A DNA stretch of 64,000 nucleotides from Euwallacea fornicatus (Eukaryota; Arthropoda; Insecta; Coleoptera; Curculionidae), in the NCBI RefSeq assembly GCF_040115645.1, contig NC_089570.1, positions 124,001 through 188,000 on the forward strand, read 5' to 3'. A program made the position numbers and the translations under genes. The stretch's first letter is position 1; every line of letters starts with the position of its first letter. The notes under the pieces were generated by a model. That model saw only the letters and a program-made list of their open reading frames with translations. It made no database searches and was not told the DNA's origin. Shown here in pieces: positions 44,973 through 60,500 of this stretch.

Positions 44973-47900
44973 AATTCTTTTTTCTGAATTGTGTTATCTA
45001 TGCATTTCGAGACACTTAAATCCTGTAATTTTAAATGTTCTCTTGGAATTGTTTTTTTTTTATTCATTGACTCGCGTACGTTGTTACGGATAGATTGTAT
45101 AGCCAGTTCAAAGACTGCTTTAGTTGTATTACACTTAATGTGTAATTATTATTTGTCCATACAGGGCTGTATTATTATTGAATATAATAGGAACATGTAC
45201 TAGACTGCAGAACTTCATTTATTCTTTTACTGTATTGCGATAAAATGGTTTATTTTGTTAAACGGAAGGTGGTTAAAATTAATATACAATATTGGCTTTA
45301 AATGTTTGTTTTCGTTCCCATTTCCGTTATAGGAAATGAAAGGAAACAATAAAAAAAAAGCCCTGCTCTCACTATTCTGTGGCATCTTAGGTTCCAAGAG
45401 TGCGTTCGCAATTCCTTTCTTATTGATTAATTCCGAAAAAATATGAATTATCTTGTGTTTTGAATATCTGCTCCTAAAAGTGGAAAATATCTTGAAAAAG
45501 TGCATCGGTATGTTGTCATTTAGACTCAAACGCCACGTACGTTACTAGCTCCCAAACGGAAACATATTTGGTATTCGATTTTAAATTTTAGAAGGCCGTT
45601 CGACGCAATGTGAAAAACATTAATTTGCATTGAAGGTTACTTGAAACTCGAAGTGGTGCTATCTATATGTCATTACGTTAAGTACTCTTTTATAGTTTCT
45701 ATGTGGCGCCATCTAAAGGTGAGTAGCTAAAACGAACATATACAATAAAAGGAAATTGCCCTCGATTAGGAATTAATGCAGTACTTAGTGCTTATGAGAC
45801 GCCACTAGTCTGAATAAAACGAAACGATAATTAGCAACGAAGTACTAATGCACTTTTTCAAGATTTTTTACCCACCTCTCCTGGCCAAATATTCGAACAA
45901 ATAAAACGTAGTCACTTGAACCAGACATTTTGCAACCCGAATAAATAAAGGAACCAAATGAAACTACAAATCATATTAGTATGAAAAAAATACACTATTA
46001 AACTAAAACAAAACTCAATACTTAATATAACTTCAATAATACGTAAATATAATAAAGTTATTGTAAATACACTTGATTTGATTGAAGTCGGCGCGATTCC
46101 ATCGTTACTTATACAATTTCGTAAATTGATTAATTGTAATTTGCGATGCACGCAATTGTGGACTCAAATGTAGCCCAATAGGAGGCAGGTAAGGAGTAGA
46201 TACCCACTTCAATCAAAAACTTAAATCAGCCTTAATAAAATAATCTATGAATTCTAAAACATGCGGATGTAAAAAATCTTACATTCCTAGAAAATAAATA
46301 AGTCTGCTAATAATAATTCTTATTACTTGTGATAGTTTTAATGTAAAATTATATATAGGAGAGTGATAACGTAATAATTATGTAACGTGAAACATCTGGA
46401 CGAATGTTTATGCATGGGCAAATGGCATAATTAGATTTTTATGTGTTGTTATTGCTGTTTATGGACATTGACCACGTATAAACAGGTCGAAGTCTTATAC
46501 TACGCTACTGATGATCAGCAATTCTTATGAAAATATAAATAAGTAAGATTTGGTGGTTTTTATTAGTTCCTACTTACGATATTTACAAAAAGTCCTCACG
46601 ACGGAGTCATATTAAATGTATTTAAATTGTTTCTAATAATGAAAAGGAATAAAATTATATAAACTGAGGCACTTTTTTATGTAATTGCAAAAGGGTGGCA
46701 ATTTTTTTAATTTCATAATCGGAGAAAAATACGCTGGTTAGTATAAATATTTATACCAAATTCCTTTTCAAGCGATAAAAAATAGGACTAAGTATTTACA
46801 ATAACAGAATATTAAATTTCTAATAATTTAACAAGCGTCTAAAATATATTTGTAACTAATGAGCGATTTTTCTATGCGATTCGTTTTTGCTCCAAAATAT
46901 TTTGGGTTTAGTTGATAAAATTTGGCGCATGGATTTTTAAAACGTTGATAGAAATAGAGTTCGTGAGTCGTGTTTTCTCTAGAACTGAATTGATCTTTTC
47001 ACTCCACAAAAATGTGAAATTTCGCATCAATTTCGTTCTTACCTGGTTCGAACGAATGTGTCGAAAACGATTTAAAAAATAGTTACATGTGACGATAACA
47101 CGAAAATACCATAAATTTAAACTATTTCAAAACGCATTAGAACGAAAGAACGGCTTAATAGTAAATAATTAATTGAATGCTAAAAAATTTACTGTTAGGC
47201 CTGAATTTGCCATAGAAACAACGAAATCTAAACAAAGCATTGCTTAACTTTTCAATTTCTACGGAAGATACCTTTCTAGTAAAGCAACCAACAATTCGAA
47301 AACCTGGGCCTTGTAAACATCATCATAGATTTTTCAATGAATTAACAGGCACTAAATCGATGCGAGCCTGGGAATATGTAAATAAATTCATGAATTTATT
47401 TAGGATACCTTTCGAGTACCGTTAATGTCATAGACTTCTGACTCTCAAATGATAATAATAATAATATTGGCTCACATTAAATTTTGTAGGTACACCTTGA
47501 ATGTATGATTTTGTTGCTATTCACTTGATAGCCGGGATTAGCATTAGCGATATATAAAATATGTGTAACTTTGACATACCTGAACTAAAGTTACATCGCA
47601 GTAAGTTAACGACCTCGACGTCGGTTAAATGATAATCGTACAATAAGATGAGAGTACGTTACTGCGTATATTTTCTTGAACTTTTTATGAAGCAGGGCAT
47701 ACTTCCACAGATTCGCCCATAATCGACAAATTACCAAAATAAATCTTGAAATATATCTAAAACACGGTGTGTCGGTTAACTATATAATTTTTTTAAATTC
47801 ATTCTCTGCTATATACCTACGTTTGAAAGACGAACTTTACAACCTACTTATTTCAACTACTACTCTCACTCTTCCATTCCTTTAATTTTTTGGTAATTGA

Positions 47901-47973
47901 AAAGTTTAGGCACTTATTAGGTCTCTCCACTATTCTGAAGTGACAAATTCAACAGCAGCAACAACAATAAGAA
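44973..47973. other. Intergenic region between the convergent TBP and large nuclear-protein genes
   Basis: It contains the 3' UTRs of both genes. No open frame here has a recognisable domain. A CTCF-like core (tggcgccatctaaa, 45703-45720) is present. Confidence 0.5.
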
Positions 47974-50900
47974 TCAAGACTGACTATTGCTATCTTCACC
48001 ATTACTGGACGCACTCGAGCTGGTCTTCCTTTGCGGGCTGGCACTGATGTCTTTGTGAATAGTTTGCGGAATAACAGTTAAAGATTTCGGTATTCTCGGT
48101 ATCAATTGAATGGCTGGATTTTTTTCCAATGCAATCGCTGATATGGATATTGGCTCACTCGATCGGCCCAACCGCTCTACTTGTTTGTCCAATTTATCCA
48201 AAATAGTTTCGCCATTATCAGTTAAACTGGTAATGGTAGATGAAGGGGCAGACGAAATGGGTACTGGACTGAGAGATTTTCCTTCAGTGACAATACCATT
48301 GCAGATGTTGCCTACGATTACGCCCTTCTTTGCTAACGACATCTTCAGGATCGAGTTTTGACCGAGTTGTTGCTTGGCTTGTTGTTGCTCTTGTATTTTT
48401 TTTTGTTTGGCCTCGAAACTCCGTTTAATAGCGCACATTTTCTTGTAATCCTCCAAGGTAATATGGTAGGGCTTTCCACCAGATATTACCTTCAAAATGT
48501 TAGTAGACATTGAGAACTAATCACTCTGTAAGATAAAAGGAGAGATTTTTTTACCTGTACAAGTCCGGGTTTTCTGTCACTCTTTTTGGCTGGATCAATG
48601 GGAATTAGGTTTGGTCTCCAATTCTTTGTTATTGGGAACTTAATCTTCTGCCCGGGTATCAACGGTCGTCCCGGAGCTAGCACATTTTGATTGATTGAAA
48701 TCAATCCCGGAGGCTTGTTCTTCATGTTCAAAGTTGATAAAACTGCAGTTCTCGAGTACAGAGGAGGTTGGTTGAGTTGTTGAAGTGTTATAGGGGCGCG
48801 GGAAGTCTGTTGATCCAGACCGGTTCCTATTTGGCTAATCGTCACTGGTGGAAGGCCGTTTGCATTAGGATGATTGGTTATTCCCCCACCACTACTTTTT
48901 GTGTGCATTTTATTGAATTGCACCATACTAGGCGGCTGGATATTGTCAGACCCGGTGGGCAGGTTGTCGTACGCCCGCAAACGGTTGTGCACGCTTTCCC
49001 TATAGTTGATGGCATGGTGGCTCGCCGTAGGCGAAAGGATCAGATCACCATTCCTTGAAAAATAACAAAATACACTTACCATTATAACAATACACTAATT
49101 GTTTCTTTAAAAATTACGCGTTCCTTGCAAGTATTCACAAAAACTTACAATCTCTTGTAAATATTTTACGCGATTTTTTAGGAATTAATAAAATTTCAAC
49201 TTAAAAAAAAAAAAAGGTTTTTTGACCCCCCCCCCATAATTCTGTTAATGCTAACATTTCAGAAAAGGGCCAATCCAAAATTGTCTATTTTTAGCTTTAT
49301 TTTTCCGGTTTAACTGTTATATACTGTACTTTATAAACAAGATTGAGGTTTTCGACAATAAAGCAAATTTTTCGATCTAAAAATATGAAGTGAAACGTAC
49401 CTGAAGTATTTTTCCAATAAAACTAAATGCCTTAAGAAACTGCTTTGGCTTCCATATGGCTTCTGCAGTTCTTGCCACAGCAACTTTGTGTCTTCATCGT
49501 ACTGGATGGTGGTTGTACACTTCTCCCACCCCTCAGGCGTGCGAGACAACGTGTTCTTGAAATCGAATTCGCCCATCAAACCTAATTCTTCTTCACCTAT
49601 TTATTATTCAAGTTGTGAAATTAAAACCAACAATAATCGAAAACAAGTGAGTTACCGGGAAATAGTTGTCGCACCGACAAGGATGGGGTGGAAATCGGTT
49701 TTCCGTCTTGCCACAGATCGTTTGATCGAGGCATTGCGTAGGTCGGCTTAAGAGATATCGACGGATTTTGACCTAATTTCTGGGCTGCTAGATCGTTCGA
49801 TCTGTTTTTGTCAATACTGTTTTTATAAACTCTCGAGATTTCTATCGAACTCCCCAGCTGAAAGAGCAGAATATGTAATATGTATTTATTTCAGGTAATG
49901 CTTCCTTACCAACTCCAGTCTGGGCATTTTTCTTTGCACTCCCGGCACCTCTTTTTTGCTTTCATTATCACTAGGACACTCCATAGCAATAGCGGGGATT
50001 AAAGTATTGTAATCTACTCCCTCGTATTCATCCCCGTCGTCGGGCGAATTATTGTTAATATTTTGTGAATGACTTGAATCGGTGGATGGTGCTCTGGACC
50101 TGTTTCTGTGGTTGGAAATAAACTTTTCTTTCGTCGATCATCAAAAACGTTTTTTACCTAACACCGGATGTGTCCTCATCCTCTTCGCTCTCGTTGAAAA
50201 AATTCTTCGTCCGTTTCTTGGTTCTGCCAACCAAATCTACATCCTTTTTATCACCCTTATCGGGACCAACTGAGGGGTTTTCCACGGTGGCATCATTGAA
50301 GTGCAGCAGTCTAGAATTCGTTATAAAATATACACGGGACTTTACGTTAGCGTTTCCCTGCTTACCTCTTTTTGTATTCTTTGAAGAAATTCACACTGTT
50401 CTCCATGCGCTCTTCCGGATCCTTGAGAATTATTGAGGCGAAGCATCTGCAGAGCTTACAGACTACCGGTTTATCAGATAAGACAATCGGAATACCTGAA
50501 AGAAAAAAGCTGTAATGGAAAGAGATTTGAGTATTTAAACAGTGATTTACCGTCATCTTTAAGGGCTTCATTCAATTCTTGCACTTCAGGCCCTAAATAA
50601 TGGATATGATTTCTGGCGAGGCGTCTCTTGCACATGGCACAAATCATCAAGTGCTCTAAAGCAGAAAAATGCTCATCGCAGATCGGAATCGAGTGCAATC
50701 CCGGATTATCCAAGTCGATGTTAATCTATGCGATATATCGTATTTAAAAAATGCTGGAGCCTCCTGACTCTGTAACTAACCGCTTGACAAATACTTTTCC
50801 GCATTTTGATAATCCACTTCCTGCGCAAAATATTCGAGGATACGTTGTTGCATCCCAATACGTGGCAATGGTTCTGTCTTGGTCCTGGAGCAACCAGAGA

Positions 50901-53900
50901 GTTGCGTTTCAACGATTTATTTATATAGGATGGGGAATTCGATTTCCTGTCGACGTGCCTGTAACAGGCGTCGCAAAGACAAGAGTCCCGGGTCAAGTGT
51001 TTTTCAGCTAAAATTCATGTTTCGATTAGTTTGTTGTTACTACACTCACAAACTTGTAGGTACTCACAAGATAAAATTTTGTTTTGCCTTTCAACACTTT
51101 TTATTTGAGCTATATGGCAAGGAGTGTCAAATAACCCAAACTTCCCAAAACAATAAGAACACTCATCTTTACAAAGTCGGCCAGGATGAATGCTGAAAGA
51201 ACTAGCTTTTTCAGGAACAATCAAGGATTTTTCTGGTTGACTCTTGTTGTCATGGAAAGATCCACCTTGTTCACCTTCTGAAGTGTGTTGTTCACTGCTG
51301 CCATCTGTTTGTGATAGAGATTCGTTGGTTTTCCAGTTTATAAACTCGAGGCAAAAAAATATGGGCAATTGTCATTTACGGATGGATATTCTCTATTCCA
51401 AAACCGTGAGCTGCGTTTTTATTATATATGGCATATATGATGAATAGCCCGAAACCAACGTATAGGATGTTCCAAATTACAATTATTACAAATATTTAGC
51501 CAAGTATTCCTCATAAAAAAATAATACTGATTTGCTATATAAATCATAATAACAAACATTTTGCTAAGAAAACATCATTAAGTTTTGCCATAAGAGCATG
51601 CAACTGAATAAGCCAGTTTTAAAGATGCATTAAGATTTTTCACTAAATTATTTTAAATAAAATTTTAATTTAAAAAATCGCAAGAGAACTTTTTTCTTCC
51701 AAATTGAATTAAATGTTACTGTAACCTGAAAATGTAAATGTAACTCGTTTGCAAAAACTAATATTTTATTGTGCCCAAGATATAAATAATTCAAGTAACT
51801 ATAATCACATGTGCAGCATCAGCTTGTAAACTTTCGAGTGTAATGTTCTAATTTATGTGACCGGAGTAATTGGCGAACCATTTTTTTTATATCTAATAAA
51901 GCACTAATCTGGACGCCACTGGCACAAGTAAAAATATACTTATCATTGCAAAACATACTCAAAACAGCCCAAGTAAAAAATCTATTCAAGTATCTTCAAC
52001 TGCCTGGCAACAATCAGTAATTTTTTTCAACCAAACATTGTCACACTGTTTTTCAGGAAAGTATATAATTTTTTAAATAGTTAACTAGTACTATTTTTTG
52101 ATGTACAATACCTGGTTAAATTATGGTATATGCAATTGGAGGCACCCTGTTTAATGTTATTCCAACTTATTTAGAAACTAGAAATATTGACTTATTTAGA
52201 AGAGCAGGTAGTAAATAAACCCAAAAGAACCTCACTCATTCTATGAGACACTGGAAATTTAATATATGCCTAACTTTGACATTTACTGCTTACTTGCTTA
52301 TGAAATTTGGCCACTTTCATTGTATACAGTAAAACTAAGTTGGAGCAACGTCACGTATAATTGCAATGCATATTTGAATTTTCAGATTGGCACAAAATAC
52401 ACTCCAAGGAAATATCCCAATTTATGAACTATAGATTGTATTTCTCCCAAATAAAAGATATATCCTTGTTGCGCTGTTTGTGAATATTAGGCGGTTTTTC
52501 CATTTTTGTTAAAAAAAGCAGGATATCCAAAAATTTCATCTAACGACTTGTCGCGTCCGAACCAGAGCTTTAATTGAAAATTAAACGTCTCACAAAAATA
52601 GTCGAAATGTCACGCCATACTGTTCGAAAACGCTTTGGCCCATTTTTACAAGCAAAAAAGATTCTGAAAGTCCATTTCTTCTAAAGCTATTGACGAGCAG
52701 TCATCTTGGAGTTTGTTCTCAAAGCCAGACAGTTTTAGAGATAGTGTTGAAATGAACAGAGCTGGCAAACGCAATAGGTGGAAAATTAACAATTTTACAT
52801 GACATTCTGCATGCATTATATAATCTATATGCAGAGACAAATTTTTCAATGAAAGTATTCATAAATTATTGTAAAAGAAGCGGACTTTCAGAATTGAATT
52901 TTTGGCTATGAGAACGGAGCCAAGGTGTTTCCGATATGATACGAGCTTTCAAATATAACCAAAACGCACCGTTTAGACTATTTTTGTGAGTAGCTTATAT
53001 CTAAACCCAAAACCATAATTACCCATGTTAGATCGGTTAGAATAATGTGATTTGCGATGCGCACCGGCTGAGTCGGACGACTCTCTGTTGTGTTTTGAAG
53101 AAGGGGAACCACTCTGAAACAATGAACGACGAAAATTTAGTTATTTCCTAATGAGTAAAATTTGTTTGAGTAAAATGAATAGAAAATATTAATTTTTCAC
53201 ACAAAGATGAGCGCATTTTCAGAATTTACCTCTTTCATAATGTGGTAACCTTCCTCAGTATTGGCGCCCTCGGAGTCATGTTTGATACCCTTACTTTTTT
53301 GTAAAGTCATTTTCAAGGAATTTTTCCTTTTCTTTTTATTAATTTTTATCACAGTTTTTAAAGTACCAGTGTACGGGTCGCTCTTCGCGGCGGACGCCTT
53401 GCTCTTCCTCTTTGGATAAGGTGATCCTTTTGCCGTTTTGAGGCTTTGTAATCCCAATGCCTAAAACAGAAAGTCAAAATGGTCGAAAGCTAATGAATTG
53501 TATCCCACTCACATTTAAAATGCTTTCTTTCTTCGCCAACTCTTCAGCTGACTCATGTGAAGCCTTCTTTCCGATTTGTTTTTTACCAACTATAGATCCC
53601 TTCCATTCTTCATTACCATTAATCTCACTGTCATTCTTATCACACCCTTTTTCAGTCGCTTCTTTGCCAGTCTTATCATATTCCTTTTCCTCTGCCTCGA
53701 TGTCACTCACTTCCTTGGATTGATTTTCTATATGATGAGTGGTTAAAACTACTTCTTTTGATGGTGAAGCCCTTATGTCATGGACAATACGATTGCAACT
53801 TTCTCGTTCAATTTCTGTGGGTGACGGTTGCAAGTCTGGAGAAGCAGCATCTGTATGAACGCTTCCTTCAGTTTGTTTCCCACTTTGTTCTTTTTCTGCA

Positions 53901-56900
53901 TCTATGAGTTCAGCGTTGCTACCAACTTCTTCACCATCGGCATTCTCCTCTTCCTGAGTTTTATCTTCAGAACTGTGGTTCAAATCTTCATTACTAACAT
54001 CTTGATCGGCTGCGTCGTCGGTCAAGTGTTCAATAGAAAACAACACCACGTTGTCCTTTTCCGTAACGGCTATTCCGATTTTATGGTCATCGACAACGGG
54101 TTTTTTCTGATCGATTTTTGCAACCGGTCGTACCATTTCTAATACCGGCGGATCCAGATGCTCCACATCTGCTGCTGTTTGAAGATGTACAATAGAAATA
54201 TTTTCGTCTGAAGTATTCAAAACTTGTTTTTCCAGAACTGGGGCTTGATCTAGCAAATGATCCTGTTCAATAGGTTTAGGGCTACTATGAACCACGCAAC
54301 CACCTTGAAAATTCTCTTTATTAATGTCTGCAAATAAATAAATAATTGAGTTGCATGTAATTATTTTATATACACATACCAAAAGCATTTAAATTGGGAT
54401 CAGTTTGTTCCAACAATAATCTAAGCTCGTCCTCTTCAGGCATTGTGTTTGCAAATACTTGAACAGATGAAACCTCAGTATTAGAGGATGTCGCTTCAGT
54501 GGCGTATTCATTTTTTCTCTGAAACATTACTTAATTGCTTACCCTAAAGGTACTTTTCTACAGAAATTTACCCCTCCTTGAAGTTCCTCTGACCCTTCCA
54601 TAGTCGATCTCCCGTAAAATGGGACCATCTCGACTCTCCCCGCTGACTTTTCGCCGCTTAAATCGTTGAAAGTCTGTTTCATAATATCCAGTAGTAATCC
54701 TTTTTGAGGTACTTTTGCACTTGGCGATTCGAGGATGCCCCCGAACGAGTCTGGTAATTTGGTTGCCAAATTGCTCTCTGTGGACTTGGGAGCCGTAGTA
54801 GCTGCAGCATCAGTGCACAAATTCGAATTGGTATCAATGACTGGCTTAACTAAAACGGTAGTCGATTTTGGTTCCAAAGTGCAAGAACCGTCTATTAGTA
54901 AACTGTCTAATACCTAAGGAAAAATAAATATAAAATCAGTGTCACACAAGAATTTATTCACTCACCGTTTTAGACAACTCAATGTCTTTCTCACTCCCGT
55001 GCAATGAGGCTAAATCGGAAAAACTGCTGTCTGATTCGTAGCCTGAGAGCTTGGAGGCTGTTTCACTTCCACTCATGTCGGAATATACCCTTTTCCTTCT
55101 TTTAGGACTCTCCAGGCCCGCCAAAAGATTCAAATCCTTCAGTTTGCGGTGCTTTCCGTTACGTAATTGTCTCGCAGGTGAATCGGATCGCGTCGAATAT
55201 GGACTTGACCGTTTGGATCCCAGCCTTATGGCTCTATAGAATTCAAATAATACTTCGTAAGATATTGGATTAGATAACATTTCTAGGTATACATTAAACG
55301 GAATGGTCAAATGTCTATTAATATCGAAGGCATCGAAAAACTCGGTCTAGTACTGTACAAAATACAGTAATTATACGAGATTTTTTATATCTTTCTGGGT
55401 GTTCTCGTAAGGTTCCATATGTTTTTGCTCGTTTTATCATTTAGATTCCTGTACACTTAATTTGTATCATAATTCTGGCATTATCATTATTATGATATTC
55501 CTGGTCTGAACATGAATTTAGAGTTTGACCAACATAATTCCAATTTGATTTTGTATCAGAGTTACTTTACCTTGGCATTTGGCTAAAAACAGATACCAAA
55601 TTGTCTCCACACACATTCACAGCACCAGTGGGAAACCTCTCAATACTATGCCTCCTCTTGATCTTAGGTAAATCAGTCTTAGCCTTGTGTACGTTCAAAT
55701 CTAATCTGTCAATCACTTTAAAATCCGCCGGCTCTAATTTTCTAAGCGTATTCTCGATGTTTTCCTTTTTCATAAAATCTTTTTTCAAGAGTTCCAAACG
55801 CTGCTTTTTCGTCAACTTCTTAATTTTCTGTTCGTCAGCTTTGGAGGATTCTGAAGCACAATCCACCAATTCTCGTTTTATGTGATCCGAATCGATTAAA
55901 AATGAGAGGTCTGTTATTCCTTCGTCGATAGAAGACGGATCGATTTTAGGTTTCCTGTAAAGTTCACAATATAATTAAGCTAATAATTTAAAATACCGTT
56001 AGAGAACAAAAACGATGTTCTAAGTAGGTAAATTTAATGCAGGTTTTAATTAATTACATAGTATACATGACATTCGTTCCAAAACGAACACCCCCTACTC
56101 TGTGGAACGTTTAACCTTCTCCCTTAGGACATCAACAATTATTTTGATATGAAAGCCCCCCTCGAACCACGTTCCTGCATCCTCCACTGGAAAGTTGTTC
56201 ATTTTAATAAATTAATTGCATTTAAAAGTAATTTGTTTTATTGCCACGCAATTTCCGTTGTATTTGTGAACGCACCAACTAATTTCACTGTTGAATAGGG
56301 AATTTTATTATATCCTTTGCAACCATGTATCACTCGAGGGTGTTTTAAATACATACTCAAACTTCTCTTGCAAATAACAATGTATGTGTTTTTTTCTTAA
56401 ATCAAATTTTCCACAAATTCCATAGATATTTTAGGGTGGTTCGTTTTCAAATAAAAGCCTTATATGTACAGGGACATCAATAATGTGTTTCAATTCAGTC
56501 ACAACTTTCCTGTTTATTGTGTAAAAAATCTAAATACTCTTTTGAAAGTAAATTTTCTTGCTAGAAGACGAAATCTGAAATGGTGAACAGGAAAGTTGTG
56601 ATTTGATTGGATATTCTTGTATCTCCCGAACTAAAAAAAAATTCAGAAAAAAAATTAAATCTACTCACCTCGGTCTTCCAGGTTTCCTCACCGCTTTAAC
56701 AGTAGATTCCATTAGAACTGGAAGCTTCAAGTCTTCATTAGCAGCAAGACCAGACTCTTCACTGGGCTCCATTTTAATTTTTCGAATATCTATTAATGGA
56801 GGGGCTTGCAGCGATTTTCTGCCTCGTTTCTTTGGGCTCTTCCTTAACCCCAAATTGTCCTCAAAAATTGGCTCCAATACCGGCGGTTGTTCTTCTTCCT

Positions 56901-57585
56901 CCCTCTCATCTTCCACAGGTTCTTGCTTGATTTTAGGCACTTTAGGCTTTTGTCGCGGTTTCTTCACAGCCTCCTTACCGCCATTCTTAAGCAGCATTTT
57001 CTTTCCATCTTTACCTACAGTTAAGTAGGCATTCGTTGCAAATACATATGTATGTATACAACATACTATTGAAAGTTACCTTTGCTATTTTCCATTAACA
57101 CCCTGGCAAAATTTTTGGGGTTAATTTTCAAGGGTGTTTTCTTAGTGACTCGCGATTTTGCTTTTAACTGCACAGACTTCTTCACCCCTTTAAACGTTTT
57201 TACTGTGGCTTTGACAGATCTGCCAGTTTTCTTCACAATGGTACTAGTAGTGCTTCCAATGGCCTCATTCTTAATCTGTGCAGGCAATGAGGTTACCTCC
57301 TTTGAGGTGGTATTTGGTTGCTTCTTAACTCTGGTTGCCATGGCATTTGGATGGGCGTTTGCATGGGCTGTAAAAAAGAGAAGTCTAATCAAGTGGCTTG
57401 GAATTCCCTATAAAATTTGCAATCCGAATTATTACAAAACAGATAAAATAGAAACCGCTGTTTCAGCTAGATATGTGTTAAGGTTTCAATTACGTACCTA
57501 GCCATCTATCAACAATGCTATTTCCTTTGCGTTTCAAGACGTTACAGCTGTAGCCGTCTGTCGATATCTCCGCCACAATAAACAT
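47974..57585 (-). CDS. Large uncharacterised nuclear protein with AT-hook-like motifs and a Cys/His-rich centre
   Basis: Twenty coding exons, 5' to 3': 57585-57498, 57367-57080, 57014-56669, 55954-55571, 55233-54966, 54913-54572, about 54518-54381, 54327-53513, 53460-53230, 53113-53023, about 51304-51068, 51007-50781, 50725-50551, 50495-50366, 50310-50158, 50099-49910, 49857-49656, 49596-49401, 49053-48555, 48489-47974. Phases agree, giving about 1,840 aa. The start MFIVAEISTDGYSCNVLKRK is followed by basic, AT-hook-like KKRGRKS and RKPGRPR, a KKLTKKQRLELLKK helix and a long acidic stretch. The Cys/His-rich block has CSYCFGKFG, CLCDACYRHVDR, CHVLGC, CDEHF, CAMCKRRL and CKLCRCF, likely zinc-binding. 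The C-terminus has GKPYHITLEDYKKM. I do not recognise the family; a chromatin role is inferred. The acceptor of exon 11 (51304 or 51277) is uncertain. Confidence 0.72.
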
Positions 57586-60500
57586 TATACGCAAGCCCAG
57601 ATATTGAATTTATTGAATGTTTGTGCCTACTCAAGTCATTATCTTCTATGTATGAATTTTAATATAGCACATAAAACACGATAATCGATGGCAAAAAGGT
57701 GTCAAAAATTATGAAGCCGCCGAATCAAAGAGAATTATTATTGGAATCTAAATAATTGTGTTAATCTCAACAGATAATAGCGTTAACTAACTACTAATAA
57801 ATGAAATCGGTGTCAACTAATAAATGGTTTTTGGAAGTTAAATGCAAACTTTATAAGATTCACTATTTATGGATATTTTGAATAAATTATATTGGCAGGT
57901 CAATCAGATATCAAACAGAAAGTCAATTTTCCATGGTGATTCCTACAACTAGCTACTCTGGATATATTTCACCCTATTAGATCTTTGTTATATATTCAAT
58001 ATGTATTATTCATTTTAATAATCCATTCTATGGGTTTCTATTTTTAATTCAGAAGGTAGAAAAAACTGGAAAAACTGCTATAGAACATAAGTGCAACTTC
58101 AAGGGAATTTACATCGAAATATGGACTCATAAGATTTTAAATAGCAGTTGTTTTGGATAAATTCATCTTTTATCTATTGCAAATGTCAGGCGTTTAGTTG
58201 TACTTTTACGGTTCATCAAGGTTTTTTAAATAATCACCCGTAATGTTCATTCAAAACTTTTCTGATGTCAACTTGAAGTAAGCAATAATAAGGAGTGTCT
58301 CTTAGAGGTGGTTCAACCTTATAACCTTTGAAATGGAATTGAAACATACTTCCATTAGTCACTCTCCTGCACCTAAAGTTTTTATTTATCTAATTCATTA
58401 TCCTTTTGACAAATTAAAAAAACAGTATTTTTCTTTAATTCAGAAGGTATTAGGAGGAAGGAATTTACATTGCAATATAAATTTACAGGTGTGCAAATTG
58501 CAATTAGGTACTAGAGCCACTACAAAATTATTTGCAGTTCAGTCAATACGATTTTCTCAAAAAAAAAGGATTTGCTGAACATTGAAGTGTGATATAACAA
58601 TTCAAGAGCTTTCCTAAAAATGAAGCTGATGAGGTTTTCAAAAATCTGAAACGTGAAACTATAAAAATTTGGTAGCACCCTACTTTAGAGAAGAAAAACT
58701 GTCTGTGAAGTGAAATGTATATTTTGGAGATATATCAAATAACCAAAAGTTTTCGAATATTCCCGAAAATAATAATGGGTATTTAAATCATGTATATAAA
58801 ACCTTGAGAACGTCTGTTATCTCGTTATTTTCCCGAATTCACAAGGTCGTTCCATCTAGGAAAAGGCAAGAAATGAAGCCCCCAACAAATTCTAATAAAA
58901 AGAAACGAGAAAGGAAATAGTAAAAATAAAGATGTGACGTAAACGACCTTTCACTTCCCTTTGTCGTTCTGTGCTACCACATCGAAGCCCCTTCCCCAAA
59001 ATCTTTTCGTAACAGAGTCCAAAAATGGGGCACCCAGCCTTTTTCTGAAGTCTTTAGAGCAGAAAGGCAAGAGAACAACTATGGTTGCTACGGCAGCGCA
59101 GTACCGGTGCTAAAATGTCCGACCTCCCGACTGACTGACGACTATTCATTCATTCGACTATTTTAGACGTAGCAATCTCGTCATCGGTAATGTTATTAGT
59201 AATAGCTCTTCCATTTTTTTGACATCCTAAGAATGTTTTTGAGATCGCAGTACCGAGAGTAAGGCATTTTTGAGAACAGCTCCAGACCAGACATAGGGTC
59301 AGTTTTATTTTAGTAAAAATAACGAAAAACCGTAAACAATGTTAATGACCTGTTAGTAAATTTCCGCCGACAAGTCGACGTAAAACGACACTTTTCTTGG
59401 TTAGAACCAAAGAGAAAAGTGAATCTTTCGTTGTATTCGGTTGGTTTAAGGATGGGGTTTTCGTTATTTAACGAAAAATTCCCGAATAAAAGCAATTTGA
59501 GGGTGGAAAACGAGTTGAAAAAGTAGGGTTTATTTATTACTTACCCTGAATAGTTTCACAACGACAACGCCACCTATATGATGCGCCAACTTTGCAACGA
59601 CGAAAGCACGTACTCCATCAGTGATGCCGATCGCACCCGATCTCCTCCGACCACTTCACGAGACACAGATGTTTGCTACAGAAACTACAGAACCTCGTTT
59701 AAAAATCCTCTAATTTCGCTTGTAAAAAGACCGTTTTACCCGAATTTTCCTATCGATTTGGTAAGATTAACTCACGTACTAACCGAATCTGTAAAAATGT
59801 TTAAAAATTTCGAACGATTTCTGGCGAAATTCGACCGAAAATCAAAGCGTAATTTACAATATCACACGCTGACTCAACATTTAGTAGATATATTTTCAAC
59901 TCGTCAAGTTTAGATAGTAATAGGGACGTGGTATGGTTCTTTAGCCAGGAATTTTTTGTTTAGTTTCTGAATTAGCCGCTAGGCGGACAAATAAAATCGC
60001 TTTAACTTGGCAAATACGCTGGTTTATTAATTTTCCAGGCATTAATGTGTTTCGGTTCAAGGCCTTCGCACTCTTTATTATTTCGCTTTATTATACTTGC
60101 ACAATTAATTTAAGAATATTTTCGATTATTTTGAAAATCGTTTTTCAAGTAAGCAATTAGAAATCACACGGAAAATTTCGAAATTGCACGAGTAACCTGG
60201 CTTTTCTGTTAACCGCCTCGGTCAGCTCTATACATTATACATGTAAGGCTGCGTCGGACCAATTTTAATGTTGATTTTCGCGATTTCCTAAGTGCCTCGA
60301 AATAAAAGTCCTTCGACTTGAATTTTTAAAGCTCCAGAGCCTCAATCGAGATGTTTAGAGAACGGTAGTGGGATTATTACGATGTGCGTATTCTGAACGC
60401 CTCTCTTCCCAAAACCAGTTTGAAACCATGCGAAGGCTAATTTATTTATCGACGATCATTATATATTCCATTTTTTAGCATTACCTTCAAGGTTTTTAGC

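Noticed and set aside
59578..59913. 111-codon plus-strand frame
   Set aside because: No domain; low-complexity and isolated. It could be real but I cannot support it.
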